Shown: positions 1-6,219 of the stretch, in pieces
Numbering within the stretch: position 1 is the stretch's first letter
Layout: each line of letters opens with the position of its first letter
Assembly: GCA_023412995.1 (NCBI GenBank)
Contig: JAEZQS010000130.1
Location: forward strand, 1 to 6,242
Direction: 5' to 3'
DNA: 6,242 nt
DNA from: Pseudomonadota bacterium
GTDB taxonomy: Bacteria; Pseudomonadota; Gammaproteobacteria; Xanthomonadales; Rhodanobacteraceae
Notes under the pieces: generated by a model
What the model was told of the DNA's origin: nothing
What the model saw: the letters and a program-made list of their open reading frames with translations, nothing else
Databases searched by the model: none
Position numbers and translations under genes: made by a program

Positions 1-71
1 TTTCATTGGTGCGGCTGGCAGTGGCGTGGCGTTGCAAAGCGTTCAGGCGGCCCCATTTCACCGTTTTGTCC

Positions 72-79
72 AAGGAGGT
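72..79 (+). promoter_or_regulatory. Perfect Shine-Dalgarno site of the RRM gene
   Basis: AAGGAGGT lies 8 bases before the ATG at 88. It is fully complementary to the usual 3' end of bacterial 16S rRNA (ACCTCCTT), at near-ideal spacing. It fixes the start of the RRM gene and suggests strong translation. The upstream bases 1-71 hold no gene, and I found no convincing sigma-70 promoter there. Confidence 0.85.
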
Positions 80-87
80 AGCCGGAA

Positions 88-348
88 ATGCTGACCCTCA
101 ACGTGCGTGGCTTGCCACGCAGCGCCACCGAGAACTCCGTGTCCGAACTGTTCGGCAAGTACGGCCGCGTGCACAAGCTCAAGCTGGCCACCGATCCGTT
201 CAAGAACGAATGCCGCGGCTTCGCCGAACTCGCGATGGAAGGCCACGAGGCCCGCGCGGCCATCGCGAGCCTGGATGGGTCCACCCAGGATGGCGCGACG
301 CTGCGCGTCGGTCTCGCCAGCGACCGCCCGAACCGCGGCCGTCGCTGA
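88..348 (+). CDS. Small single-domain RRM RNA-binding protein
   Basis: This 86-residue cytoplasmic protein is almost entirely one RNA recognition motif (beta-alpha-beta-beta-alpha-beta). The RNP2-like strand is LTLNVRGLP at residues 2-10, helix 1 follows (ATENSVSELFGKYG, 13-26), the RNP1-like strand is RGFAELAM at 43-50, helix 2 is EGHEARAAIASLDG at 51-64, and strand 4 is GATLRVGLA at 69-77. A short basic tail rich in Arg and Gly ends the protein. Proteins of this type bind single-stranded RNA and are often linked to cold or stress response; that role is family knowledge and is not shown here. The start is fixed by a perfect Shine-Dalgarno sequence. Unusually, two of the three aromatic residues normally used for RNA stacking are replaced: Thr3 in RNP2 and Glu47 in RNP1, with only Phe45 kept. 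The gene appears to stand alone, with about 200 bases to the next gene. Confidence 0.9.
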   Translation: MLTLNVRGLPRSATENSVSELFGKYGRVHKLKLATDPFKNECRGFAELAMEGHEARAAIASLDGSTQDGATLRVGLASDRPNRGRR

Positions 349-363
349 GCCCCGCGGCGGGGC
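349..363 (+). other. Small GC hairpin after the RRM gene
   Basis: GCCCCG-CGG-CGGGGC forms a 6-bp, all-GC stem with a 3-base loop, starting on the base after the RRM stop codon. No T-tract follows, so it is not a classical intrinsic terminator. It could act as a weak terminator or a 3'-end stabiliser, but hairpins this short arise often by chance in GC-rich DNA. Confidence 0.3.
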
Positions 364-469
364 GCGCGGAGTCGTCGCGCTGCTTGCCAGCGACACGCAG
401 GCGTCGGGACCCGCCCGCTGGCCGTGCACCGCTGGCTCCGCGGCACGCGGGGCGGTCTCGGTGGCGCGA

Positions 470-511
470 CGCGCGCCCTTGCGCAGGTAACCGCAGCGCA
501 AGGGCTGCGCG
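470..511. other. Long perfect-type stem-loop (15 bp), possible terminator
   Basis: The left arm at 470-484 pairs with the right arm at 496-511. There are 15 base pairs and a single bulged T at 506. The core is GCCCTTGCGC against GCGCAAGGGC, extended outward by CGCGC/GCGCG. The 11-base loop (485-495) contains the palindrome GGTAACC. The element lies between the RRM gene and the DUF962 gene, ending 39 bases before the latter's ATG. No T-run follows on either strand, so termination is a guess. It could equally be a 5'-leader structure of the DUF962 transcript or a protein binding site. The pairing is directly visible; the function is unknown. Confidence 0.5.
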
Positions 512-550
512 GGGCACGGCTTGCGGGTATCCTCGCGGCGAGGTCGACCC

Positions 551-853
551 ATGCCCCGTTACGCCGGTTTCCGCGAGTTCTACCCCTACTACCTGTCCGA
601 ACACAGCGACCGCCGCTGCCGCCGGCTGCACTTCGCCGGCAGCGTGCTGGTCCTCGCCGTGGTCGCGCTGTCTGCCGTCAGCGGCCACTGGGGATGGCTC
701 TGGCTGGCGCCGGTCTTCGGTTACGGGTTTGCCTGGATCGGGCACCTGGTGTTCGAGAAGAACCGCCCGGCCACCTTCCGCCATCCGCTCTACAGCCTTG
801 CCGGCGACTGGGTGATGGCGTACGACATCCTGCGCGGGCGCGTGCGCCTGTGA
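551..853 (+). CDS. DUF962 / Mpo1-like small membrane protein
   Basis: This 100-residue protein matches the DUF962 (Mpo1-like) family. The N-terminal signature is FYPYYLSEH followed by RRLHFAGS (residues 10-31). Two hydrophobic membrane segments lie at about 28-44 and 48-66. The C-terminal signature runs GHLVFEKNRPATFRHP (64-79) then SLAGDW (82-87). Conserved polar residues are His18, His27, His65, Glu69 and His78. Yeast Mpo1 of this family is an Fe(II)-dependent dioxygenase in fatty-acid alpha-oxidation that uses conserved histidines; whether this bacterial member does the same is unproven. The ATG at 551 is chosen because GAGG at 540-543 sits 7 bases upstream and the family signature begins almost at once. 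An in-frame TTG at 521 would add ten Arg-rich residues unlike the family. The acyltransferase gene starts 64 bases downstream and may be co-transcribed. Confidence 0.88.
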   Translation: MPRYAGFREFYPYYLSEHSDRRCRRLHFAGSVLVLAVVALSAVSGHWGWLWLAPVFGYGFAWIGHLVFEKNRPATFRHPLYSLAGDWVMAYDILRGRVRL

Positions 854-900
854 CCGCCGGCGCGGGGCAGCGCGGAGCGTGATTGCGCCGCTCGCCGGGG

Positions 901-907
901 GGGAGGG
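901..907 (+). promoter_or_regulatory. Ribosome binding site that decides the acyltransferase start
   Basis: GGGAGGG lies 10 bases before the ATG at 918. The alternative in-frame GTG at 879 has only a GGAG one base upstream, too close to serve. This favours 918 as the start. Confidence 0.6.
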
Positions 908-917
908 CGCCGCGCGG

Positions 918-2009
918 ATGCGGCCGGTCGATGCCTTGCGCGGCATTGCCGCCCTGCTCGTGGTATGGCTGCACGTGACGCAGGGGTTCGCCGCAACCGG
1001 CGGCGGCGAGCCGGTGGCGGGCCAGTGGCTGGCTGACGTGGCGCAGGCGCTGGACGTGGGGCGCGTCGGCGTCGTCGCGTTTTTCCTGATCAGCGGATTC
1101 GTCATTCCCTGGAGCATTCCTGCCGGCCAGCCGTCGGCGGCGGGGTCGTTCCTGCTGCGCCGCGCCTTCCGCATCCTTCCCGCCTACTGGCTGTCCATCC
1201 CGCTCAGCGTTGCAGCGACCTGCTGGCTGTGGAATGCGCCGTTCGGGCTGCGCGACCTCGTTGCGAACCTCCTGTTGCTGCAGGACGTGACAGGCGCCCG
1301 CCCGGCCAATGGCGTGTACTGGACGCTGCTGGTGGAAGGGGTGTTCTACCTGCTGTGCGTCGTGCTGCTGCGCGGCGGCAGCCTGTACGCGCCGCGCCGG
1401 ACCGGCGCGCTTGCCGCCGTGCTGCTCGGCATCCACGTCGTCGGCGCAACGGCGCTCTGGCTCGGCCTGGGCTGGAACCGGCTGCTGGTCTTCCTGCCGT
1501 TGCACCTCTCACTCATGCTGTGCGGCACGCTCATCCGCCACGTCGTGGTTGGCGATGACGGCGCGCGCACGGCGCGCCGGATGTTGACGCTGCTGCTGGC
1601 GTTCTGGCTGTTCGCTTTCCTGCCGGCGGCACTGCTGGTACGCGGCCCGGCGAACAACTACGTCGTCTCCAGCCTGCTCGGTGTCGGGCTTTTCGCCGCC
1701 GTGCTGCGCAGCGTCCACGGCAACCGCCTCACCGACTGGCTCGGGCGGACCAGCTATTCGATCTATCTCTTCCACGTGCCGGTCTTCTACCCGCTGCAAT
1801 GGTGGGTGCTCCAGCAGCCCGCCGCATCGGCGTGGCGCAGCCAGCACCTGGCGCTGTGGCTGGCGGCAAGCCTCGCCGGCACGCTGCTGGTCGCGTTGGC
1901 GGTGCATCGCTGGGTCGAACAACCCGGCATGGCTGCCGGTCGCCGCTGCGCGCAGGCGTGGACGCGCTGGCACCAGCGGCGCGGCGGTGCACTGCTGCCG
2001 GCGACCTGA
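918..2009 (+). CDS. Acyltransferase-3 family integral membrane protein
   Basis: The protein has 363 residues, a usual length for the acyltransferase-3 (OafA/NodX/ExoZ-like) family. These inner-membrane enzymes O-acylate sugars of lipopolysaccharide, exopolysaccharide or other glycans. Family motifs appear in order: VDALRGIAALLVVWLH (residues 4-19, with the key His19), FFLISGF (55-61), RRAFRILPAYW (81-91), WTLLVEGVFY (135-144, with Glu140), LGRTSYSIYLFHVPV (275-289), and RWVEQP near the end (331-336). About ten hydrophobic membrane segments are spread through the chain, followed by a short basic tail. The start at 918 opens directly on the LRG motif and has a good ribosome binding site; a GTG at 879 would add 13 residues (MIAPLAGGEGAAR). 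The acceptor cannot be told from sequence, since no glycan biosynthesis genes are visible nearby. Calls as an EpsH-like, OafA-like or antibiotic-modifying member would be guesses. Confidence 0.92.
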   Translation: MRPVDALRGIAALLVVWLHVTQGFAATGGGEPVAGQWLADVAQALDVGRVGVVAFFLISGFVIPWSIPAGQPSAAGSFLLRRAFRILPAYWLSIPLSVAATCWLWNAPFGLRDLVANLLLLQDVTGARPANGVYWTLLVEGVFYLLCVVLLRGGSLYAPRRTGALAAVLLGIHVVGATALWLGLGWNRLLVFLPLHLSLMLCGTLIRHVVVGDDGARTARRMLTLLLAFWLFAFLPAALLVRGPANNYVVSSLLGVGLFAAVLRSVHGNRLTDWLGRTSYSIYLFHVPVFYPLQWWVLQQPAASAWRSQHLALWLAASLAGTLLVALAVHRWVEQPGMAAGRRCAQAWTRWHQRRGGALLPAT

Positions 2010-2091
2010 GGCCTGCGCTCGCGGGCGGACCGGGCATCCTCCCGGCGCATGACTTCCTTCCCATCGCGGGACCGGTTGGCCTGGGGTACGC

Positions 2092-2113
2092 TGCGGCGGC
2101 TTTTGCTGCCGCA
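2092..2113. other. Stem-loop with TTTT loop
   Basis: TGCGGCGGC (2092-2100) pairs with GCTGCCGCA (2105-2113) across a TTTT loop, giving nine pairs including one G-T. It lies 82 bases after the acyltransferase stop and 50 bases before the LolA-like start. GC-rich sequence without a T-tract follows, so it is not a standard terminator. It could terminate the upstream gene or sit in the leader of the downstream pair. Confidence 0.4.
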
Positions 2114-2119
2114 CCGCCC

Positions 2120-2147
2120 GCGCCTGCCCGGCGCGGGGCAGCGGCGC
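2120..2147. other. GC-rich bulged stem-loop before the LolA-like gene
   Basis: GCGCC (2120-2124) pairs with GGCGC (2143-2147), and TGCCC (2125-2129) with GGGCA (2136-2140). A two-base bulge (GC at 2141-2142) lies on the 3' side, and the loop is six bases. It ends 5 bases before the GGGAGAG ribosome binding site at 2153-2159, so folding could affect translation start. Such structures are common by chance at this G+C content. Confidence 0.3.
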
Positions 2148-2163
2148 CTGCCGGGAGAGCTGC

Positions 2164-2901
2164 ATGGTCCACCGAACGACGTTCGCCGTCCTCGCCCTCG
2201 TGCTCGCCGCCAGCGGCGCCCATGCGGCCACCGTGGACGAACTCATCGCCAAAAACCTCGCCGCACGCGGCGAGGCACTGCGTGACATCAAGACCCTCGA
2301 AACCGACGGCACCCTGCGTTTCGGCGGCCAGATCGAACTCACCTTCCGGCAGTACCAGAAGGCGCCGGGTTCGATCCGCAGCGAAGCGAGCCTGCAGGGC
2401 CTGACCGCGGTGCAGGCCTGGGACGGCCATGAAGCCTGGCAGATCTCGCCCTTCCAGGGCCGCAAGGACCCGGAAAAGATGAGCGCCGACGATGCCCGCG
2501 CCCTCGCCGACGACGCCGCCATCGGTGGCCAGCTGCTGGACTGGAAGGCGCGCGGCAGCCAGGTCGAATACCTCGGCACCGAGGACGTCGACGGCACCGA
2601 GGCGCACAAGATCAAGGTGACGCTCGCCAACGGCGACATCGAATACCTCTACCTCGATCCCGACCATTTCCTGGAGATCCGCATGGTGGCTCAGCGCCAC
2701 GTGCGCGGCACGGTGGTCGAGAGCGTCAGCGACTACGGCGACTACGAGAAGGTGGCGGGCGCGTACTTCCCGTTTTCCATCACGACCGAAAACAAGGCCG
2801 ACGGCGGCCGCTCGCAGGTGACGATCGAGCACGCGCAAGCGAACGTGCCGATGGACGATGCGCTGTTCGCCTTCCCGGCCACCGCGGGAGCAGGCAAATG
2901 A
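2164..2901 (+). CDS. Exported LolA-like (outer-membrane lipoprotein-sorting-like) protein
   Basis: The protein has 245 residues with a clear signal peptide: Arg4, a hydrophobic core (FAVLALVLAAS), and a likely cut after AHA (residues 19-21). There is no lipobox and no cysteine in the whole chain, so it should be soluble in the periplasm. The mature start DELIAKNLAARGEALRDIKT (25-44) and the blocks AWDGHEAWQISPFQG (85-99), YLYLDPDHFLEIRM (161-174) and YGDYEKVAGAYFPFSI (191-206) fit the LolA/LppX-like half-barrel family often labelled 'outer membrane lipoprotein-sorting protein'. Such folds bind hydrophobic ligands such as lipoprotein acyl chains or lipids. This is probably not the housekeeping LolA, because it is fused by overlap to a propeller gene rather than sitting in a lolA context. 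GGGAGAG at 2153-2159 supports the start. The stop overlaps the next start by four bases (ATGA), implying translational coupling. The ligand is unknown. Confidence 0.8.
   Translation: MVHRTTFAVLALVLAASGAHAATVDELIAKNLAARGEALRDIKTLETDGTLRFGGQIELTFRQYQKAPGSIRSEASLQGLTAVQAWDGHEAWQISPFQGRKDPEKMSADDARALADDAAIGGQLLDWKARGSQVEYLGTEDVDGTEAHKIKVTLANGDIEYLYLDPDHFLEIRMVAQRHVRGTVVESVSDYGDYEKVAGAYFPFSITTENKADGGRSQVTIEHAQANVPMDDALFAFPATAGAGK
2886..2890 (+). promoter_or_regulatory. Ribosome binding site of the propeller gene inside the LolA-like gene
   Basis: GGGAG lies 7 bases before the ATG at 2898, within the last codons of the LolA-like gene. It supports the overlapping ATGA start. A second possible site, AGGGGA at 2911-2916, lies 5 bases before an in-frame ATG at 2922, so both starts are plausible. 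Confidence 0.55.
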
Positions 2902-5900
2902 CCATCCGTCAGGGGACATCCATGGCCGCCATGCGGCAGCTGTTGTGGCTCGCGGGCGCGGGACTGGTGCTAGCCGGCAGCGGGCAGGCCGCCGAAGCGG
3001 CAACGGTCGCGCCGCGCTTCGATTCCGGCGTGGTGTCGGGCCTCGGCGCCCGCAACATCGGTTCGGCCGCCATGAGCGGGCGCGTCGCCGCGCTGGCGGC
3101 GATGCCGGGCAAGGACGGCAAGACGACGATCTTCGTCGGCGCCGCATCCGGCGGCGTGTGGAAGTCCACCGACGGCGGCACCACCTTCAAGCCGGTATTC
3201 GACCGCCAGCCGGTGCAGTCGATCGGCACCATCACGATCGATCCTGGCCATCCCGACACCATCTGGGTCGGCACCGGCGAGCCGTGGACGCGCAACTCGG
3301 TCTCGGTCGGCAACGGCGTCTACAAGTCCACCGACGGCGGCGAGACCTGGAAGCACATGGGGCTCGATGAGTCCGAGCGCGTCTCGCGCATCCTGGTCGA
3401 CCCGCGCGATGGCAACACCGTGTACGCCTGCGTGCCGGGCAAGCTGTGGAGCGATTCGGCCGAACGCGGCCTCTACCGCAGCCGCGACGGCGGGGCGAAC
3501 TGGAAACTGGTGCTGAAGGGTCCCAACCTCTCGACCGGCTGTTCGACCCTCGACTTCGATCCGCGCAATCCGGATGTCCTGTTTGCCGGGTTGTGGGACT
3601 TCCGCCGCAAGGGCTGGACCTTCCGCTCCGGTGGCGAATCGGCGCAGGACCGCTCCGGCAGTGGCCTCTTCCGCACCGCCGATGGCGGCGACAGCTGGAC
3701 CGAGGTGACCGCCGAGGCCAACAAGGGCTTCCCGCAGAAGCCCTACGGCCGGCTCGCCGTGGCCGTCGCGCCGTCCGCGCCTGACATCGTCTACGCCTTC
3801 GTCGAATCGACCGACTCGGCGCTGTACCGTTCCGACGACGGCGGCCGCACCTGGGACAAGCGCGACAAGAGCCAGATGATGGTGTGGCGACCGTTCTACT
3901 TCGCCAACCTGATCGTCGATCCAAAGAACCCCGACCGCCTGTTCAAGCCGGACCTGCTGCTGATCCAGAGCCTGGACGGCGGCAAGAGCTTCGCCAACGT
4001 GGCCGGCGGCACCCATGCCGACAGCCATGTGGTATGGATCGATCCGACCGACACCCAGCACGTCATCATGGGCGATGACGGCGGCCTGTGGCAGTCGTGG
4101 GACGGCGGCAACAAGTGGTGGAAGCAGGAGAACCTGCCGATCTCGCAGTTCTACCACGTGAGCCTGGACGACGCCGACCCGTTCCACGTCTATGGCGGCC
4201 TGCAGGACAACAGTTCCTGGGTCGGCGACAGCGCCTATCCCGGCGGCATCACCAACTCGCGCTGGGAAAACATGTACGGCGGCGACGGCTTCTGGATGTT
4301 CGAGGACCCGTCCGACCCCGACTACCTCTACGCCGAGTACCAGGGCGGCACGATCGGCCGCATCAACCGCCACACGCACGAGATCCGCAGCGTGCAGCCG
4401 CTGGCCGGCTACAACGAGAAGCTGCGCTGGAACTGGAACACGCCCATCGCGCTCAGCCCGAACGAGAAGGGCACGCTCTACATCGGCGCGCAGTTCCTGT
4501 TCCGCTCGCGCGACCACGGCCAGAGCTGGGACCGGATTTCGCCGGACCTCACCACCAACGATCCCGAGCGCCAGCGGCAAGAGGAATCGGGCGGCGTGAC
4601 GGTGGACAACTCGGCCGCCGAGATGCACACCACGATCTATTCGATCAGCGAGTCGCCCAGGCAGGCGGGCGTCATCTGGGTCGGCACCGACGATGGCAAC
4701 CTGCAGCTCACGCGCGACGATGGCGGCAGCTGGAGCAACCTCGCTCGCAACGTGCGCGGCCTGCCGGCGCGGTCGTGGGTCAGCTGGGTCCAGGCTGGTG
4801 CGTTCGAGCCAGGGACGGCGTTTGCCGCGTTCGACCGCCACGCCGAAGGCGACATGGCGCCCTACGTCTACGCCACGCACGACTTCGGGCGAAGCTGGAG
4901 CCCACTGCTGACGCCGAAGGACGCCAAGGGCGTGCGCGGCTACGTCCACGTCGTGCGCCAGGACCCGATCAAGCCCGACCTGCTCTACGTCGGTACCGAG
5001 TTCGGCCTCTGGATTTCCAACGACGGGGGTGGCCACTGGGCCGAGTTCAAGGGCGGCGATTTCCCGGCCGTGGCCGTGCGCGACATGGCCTTCCAGCAGC
5101 GCGATGCCTCGCTGGCGCTGGCCACCCACGGCCGCGGCATCTGGATCATCGACGACCTGACGCCGCTGCGCGCCCTCGACGCCGACACGCTGGCGCGCGA
5201 AGCCGCATTCCTGCCCACCCGCCCGGTGCAGCAGCGCATCAATGCGTTCGGCGGCTGGTCCATCGGCGACGCCGCCTTCAGCGGCCCCAACCCGCCGGCG
5301 GGAGCCGACATCGCCTACTACCAGAAGTCGCGCCACCTGTTCGGCAAGCTGAAGATCGAGGTGCTGGACGACAAGGGCACGGTGCTCGACACCATCCCCG
5401 CCAGCGTGCGGCGCGGCATCAATCACGTGAGCTGGTCGATGCGGGCGCGTCCGCCGCAGGTACCGCCCGCGGCACAGGTCGCCTTCAATGCGACCCAGGG
5501 TCCGCGCGTTCCCCCCGGCACCTACACGGTGCGCATGACCAAGGGAGACGCCGTGCTGGAAACGCCCGTCGTGGTGGGGCTGGACCGGCGCGTCACCTTC
5601 AGCGCGAGCGACCGCAAGGCGCAGTTCGATGCCGCCATGCGGGTGCGCGGCCTGTTCGACCGCATGAGCGCCCTGGTGGCGCGCATCAACGCCGTGCGCG
5701 CGCAGGCAGTGGCCGGGGTGGCCGCCGCCGGCGCGGGCAGTGCGCTCGGCAAACGGCTGGCGACGCTTGGTGAAGGCGCCGATACCATCCGCCGCGAGAT
5801 CGTCGCAACCAAGGAAGGCGGCGCGATCACGGGCGAGGAGCGGCTGCGCGAGCACACCGACACCTTGTACGGTGCGATCATGTCCTACGATGGCCGGCCC

Positions 5901-6122
5901 ACCGATTACCAGCTGCAGCGGATCGACGCGCTCGAGCGGGAACTGGCCGACGTCGAACGGGATTTCGAACGCTTCCGCACCGGCGATCTTGCCAGGGCCA
6001 ACGAGGCCATGCGGGCTGCCGGGAAGAAGGCCATCGAGCTGCCGCCGGCATCGGCCAACCCGCCGCCCAAGGCCGCGTCCGGCGACCCGGACGAGCCGCA
6101 TGCCCCGTGGGAGCGTGATTGA
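2898..6122 (+). CDS. Large exported tandem beta-propeller protein with Asp-box (BNR/VPS10-like) repeats
   Basis: The protein has 1074 residues. A signal peptide covers about residues 1-34 (Arg4 and Arg13, core LLWLAGAGLVLAG, likely cut after AEA). Eleven Asp boxes (S/T-x-D-x-G-x-x-W/F) begin at residues 90, 144, 195, 260, 312, 358, 400, 537, 605, 660 and 707. Their spacing suggests two seven-bladed propellers, about 45-420 and 430-755, as in the sortilin/VPS10-like and GH74-like fold. Family blocks include RNIGSAAMSGRVA (52-64), YGGLQDNSSW (432-441), GGDGF (461-465) and THGRGIWIIDD (743-753). After this comes a probable Ig-like (FlgD-type) domain at about 810-897 (SWSMRARPP, GPRVPPGTYTVRM), then a helical region (903-1040) and a Pro-rich acidic tail. 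Homologues are often named 'glycosyl hydrolase' or 'WD40/YVTN/BNR-like', but I see no proof of glycosidase activity; ligand or peptide binding is equally possible. It is likely periplasmic or secreted and translationally coupled to the LolA-like gene. Confidence 0.88.
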   Translation: MTIRQGTSMAAMRQLLWLAGAGLVLAGSGQAAEAATVAPRFDSGVVSGLGARNIGSAAMSGRVAALAAMPGKDGKTTIFVGAASGGVWKSTDGGTTFKPVFDRQPVQSIGTITIDPGHPDTIWVGTGEPWTRNSVSVGNGVYKSTDGGETWKHMGLDESERVSRILVDPRDGNTVYACVPGKLWSDSAERGLYRSRDGGANWKLVLKGPNLSTGCSTLDFDPRNPDVLFAGLWDFRRKGWTFRSGGESAQDRSGSGLFRTADGGDSWTEVTAEANKGFPQKPYGRLAVAVAPSAPDIVYAFVESTDSALYRSDDGGRTWDKRDKSQMMVWRPFYFANLIVDPKNPDRLFKPDLLLIQSLDGGKSFANVAGGTHADSHVVWIDPTDTQHVIMGDDGGLWQSWDGGNKWWKQENLPISQFYHVSLDDADPFHVYGGLQDNSSWVGDSAYPGGITNSRWENMYGGDGFWMFEDPSDPDYLYAEYQGGTIGRINRHTHEIRSVQPLAGYNEKLRWNWNTPIALSPNEKGTLYIGAQFLFRSRDHGQSWDRISPDLTTNDPERQRQEESGGVTVDNSAAEMHTTIYSISESPRQAGVIWVGTDDGNLQLTRDDGGSWSNLARNVRGLPARSWVSWVQAGAFEPGTAFAAFDRHAEGDMAPYVYATHDFGRSWSPLLTPKDAKGVRGYVHVVRQDPIKPDLLYVGTEFGLWISNDGGGHWAEFKGGDFPAVAVRDMAFQQRDASLALATHGRGIWIIDDLTPLRALDADTLAREAAFLPTRPVQQRINAFGGWSIGDAAFSGPNPPAGADIAYYQKSRHLFGKLKIEVLDDKGTVLDTIPASVRRGINHVSWSMRARPPQVPPAAQVAFNATQGPRVPPGTYTVRMTKGDAVLETPVVVGLDRRVTFSASDRKAQFDAAMRVRGLFDRMSALVARINAVRAQAVAGVAAAGAGSALGKRLATLGEGADTIRREIVATKEGGAITGEERLREHTDTLYGAIMSYDGRPTDYQLQRIDALERELADVERDFERFRTGDLARANEAMRAAGKKAIELPPASANPPPKAASGDPDEPHAPWERD

Positions 6123-6133
6123 CCCAAGGGGCA
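6101..6133 (+). other. Weak stem-loop over the propeller gene stop
   Basis: TGCCCC (6101-6106) pairs with GGGGCA (6128-6133), and TGGG (6108-6111) with CCCA (6123-6126), across one mismatch and an 11-base loop that contains the stop codon. No T-tract follows. It may be a 3'-end structure, but termination is unproven and chance pairing is likely. The remaining bases 6134-6219 show no gene or recognisable signal. Confidence 0.2.
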
Positions 6134-6219
6134 GGCGAGAGTGGGCGAGTGAGCAGGAACCAGGGACCCGGGCGGCGTTCGATGCGTCGTCCGGATGTGC
6201 CGGCCGCGCAGCGCGCGTG

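Noticed and set aside
32..60. Possible sigma-70 promoter, TTGCAA with a 17-base gap to ATTTCA
   Set aside because: The -35 box matches the consensus at four of six bases but the -10 box is poor, so it cannot be supported.
58..552. - strand open frames opposite the RRM gene and its downstream spacer
   Set aside because: Their translations are Arg/Ala-rich with no family pattern, while the + strand RRM gene has a clear fold and a perfect ribosome binding site.
2087..2092. TACGCT as a -10 box for the LolA-like/propeller pair
   Set aside because: The sequence about 17 bases upstream (TCGCGG) does not resemble a -35 box, and TTGGCC is too close.
2049..2285. A possible small + strand gene in the spacer before the LolA-like gene
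   Set aside because: Its Arg/Pro-rich translation runs out of frame into the LolA-like gene, and its region is better explained by stem-loops.
1509..3147. Long - strand open frames across the acyltransferase and LolA-like genes
   Set aside because: They cross gene borders, have low-complexity Arg/Ala/Pro-rich translations and lie opposite well-supported + strand genes. They are side effects of high G+C.
3165..5039. The regularly repeated Ser-x-Asp-Gly-Gly coding motifs as DNA repeats or a recombination array
   Set aside because: They are protein-level Asp boxes with diverged DNA and uneven spacing, fully explained by the propeller fold.
4088..5773. A 561-codon + strand frame inside the propeller gene
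   Set aside because: It is an out-of-frame reading of the repeats, very rich in Arg, Pro and Ala, with no domain and no suitable ribosome binding site noted.
2970..6101. A 1043-codon open frame on the - strand opposite the propeller gene
   Set aside because: It is in exact codon register with the sense gene, so antisense stops arise only from sense TTA, CTA and TCA codons, which are very rare at this G+C content. The translation is Val/Ala/Arg/Gly-rich with no recognisable domain.
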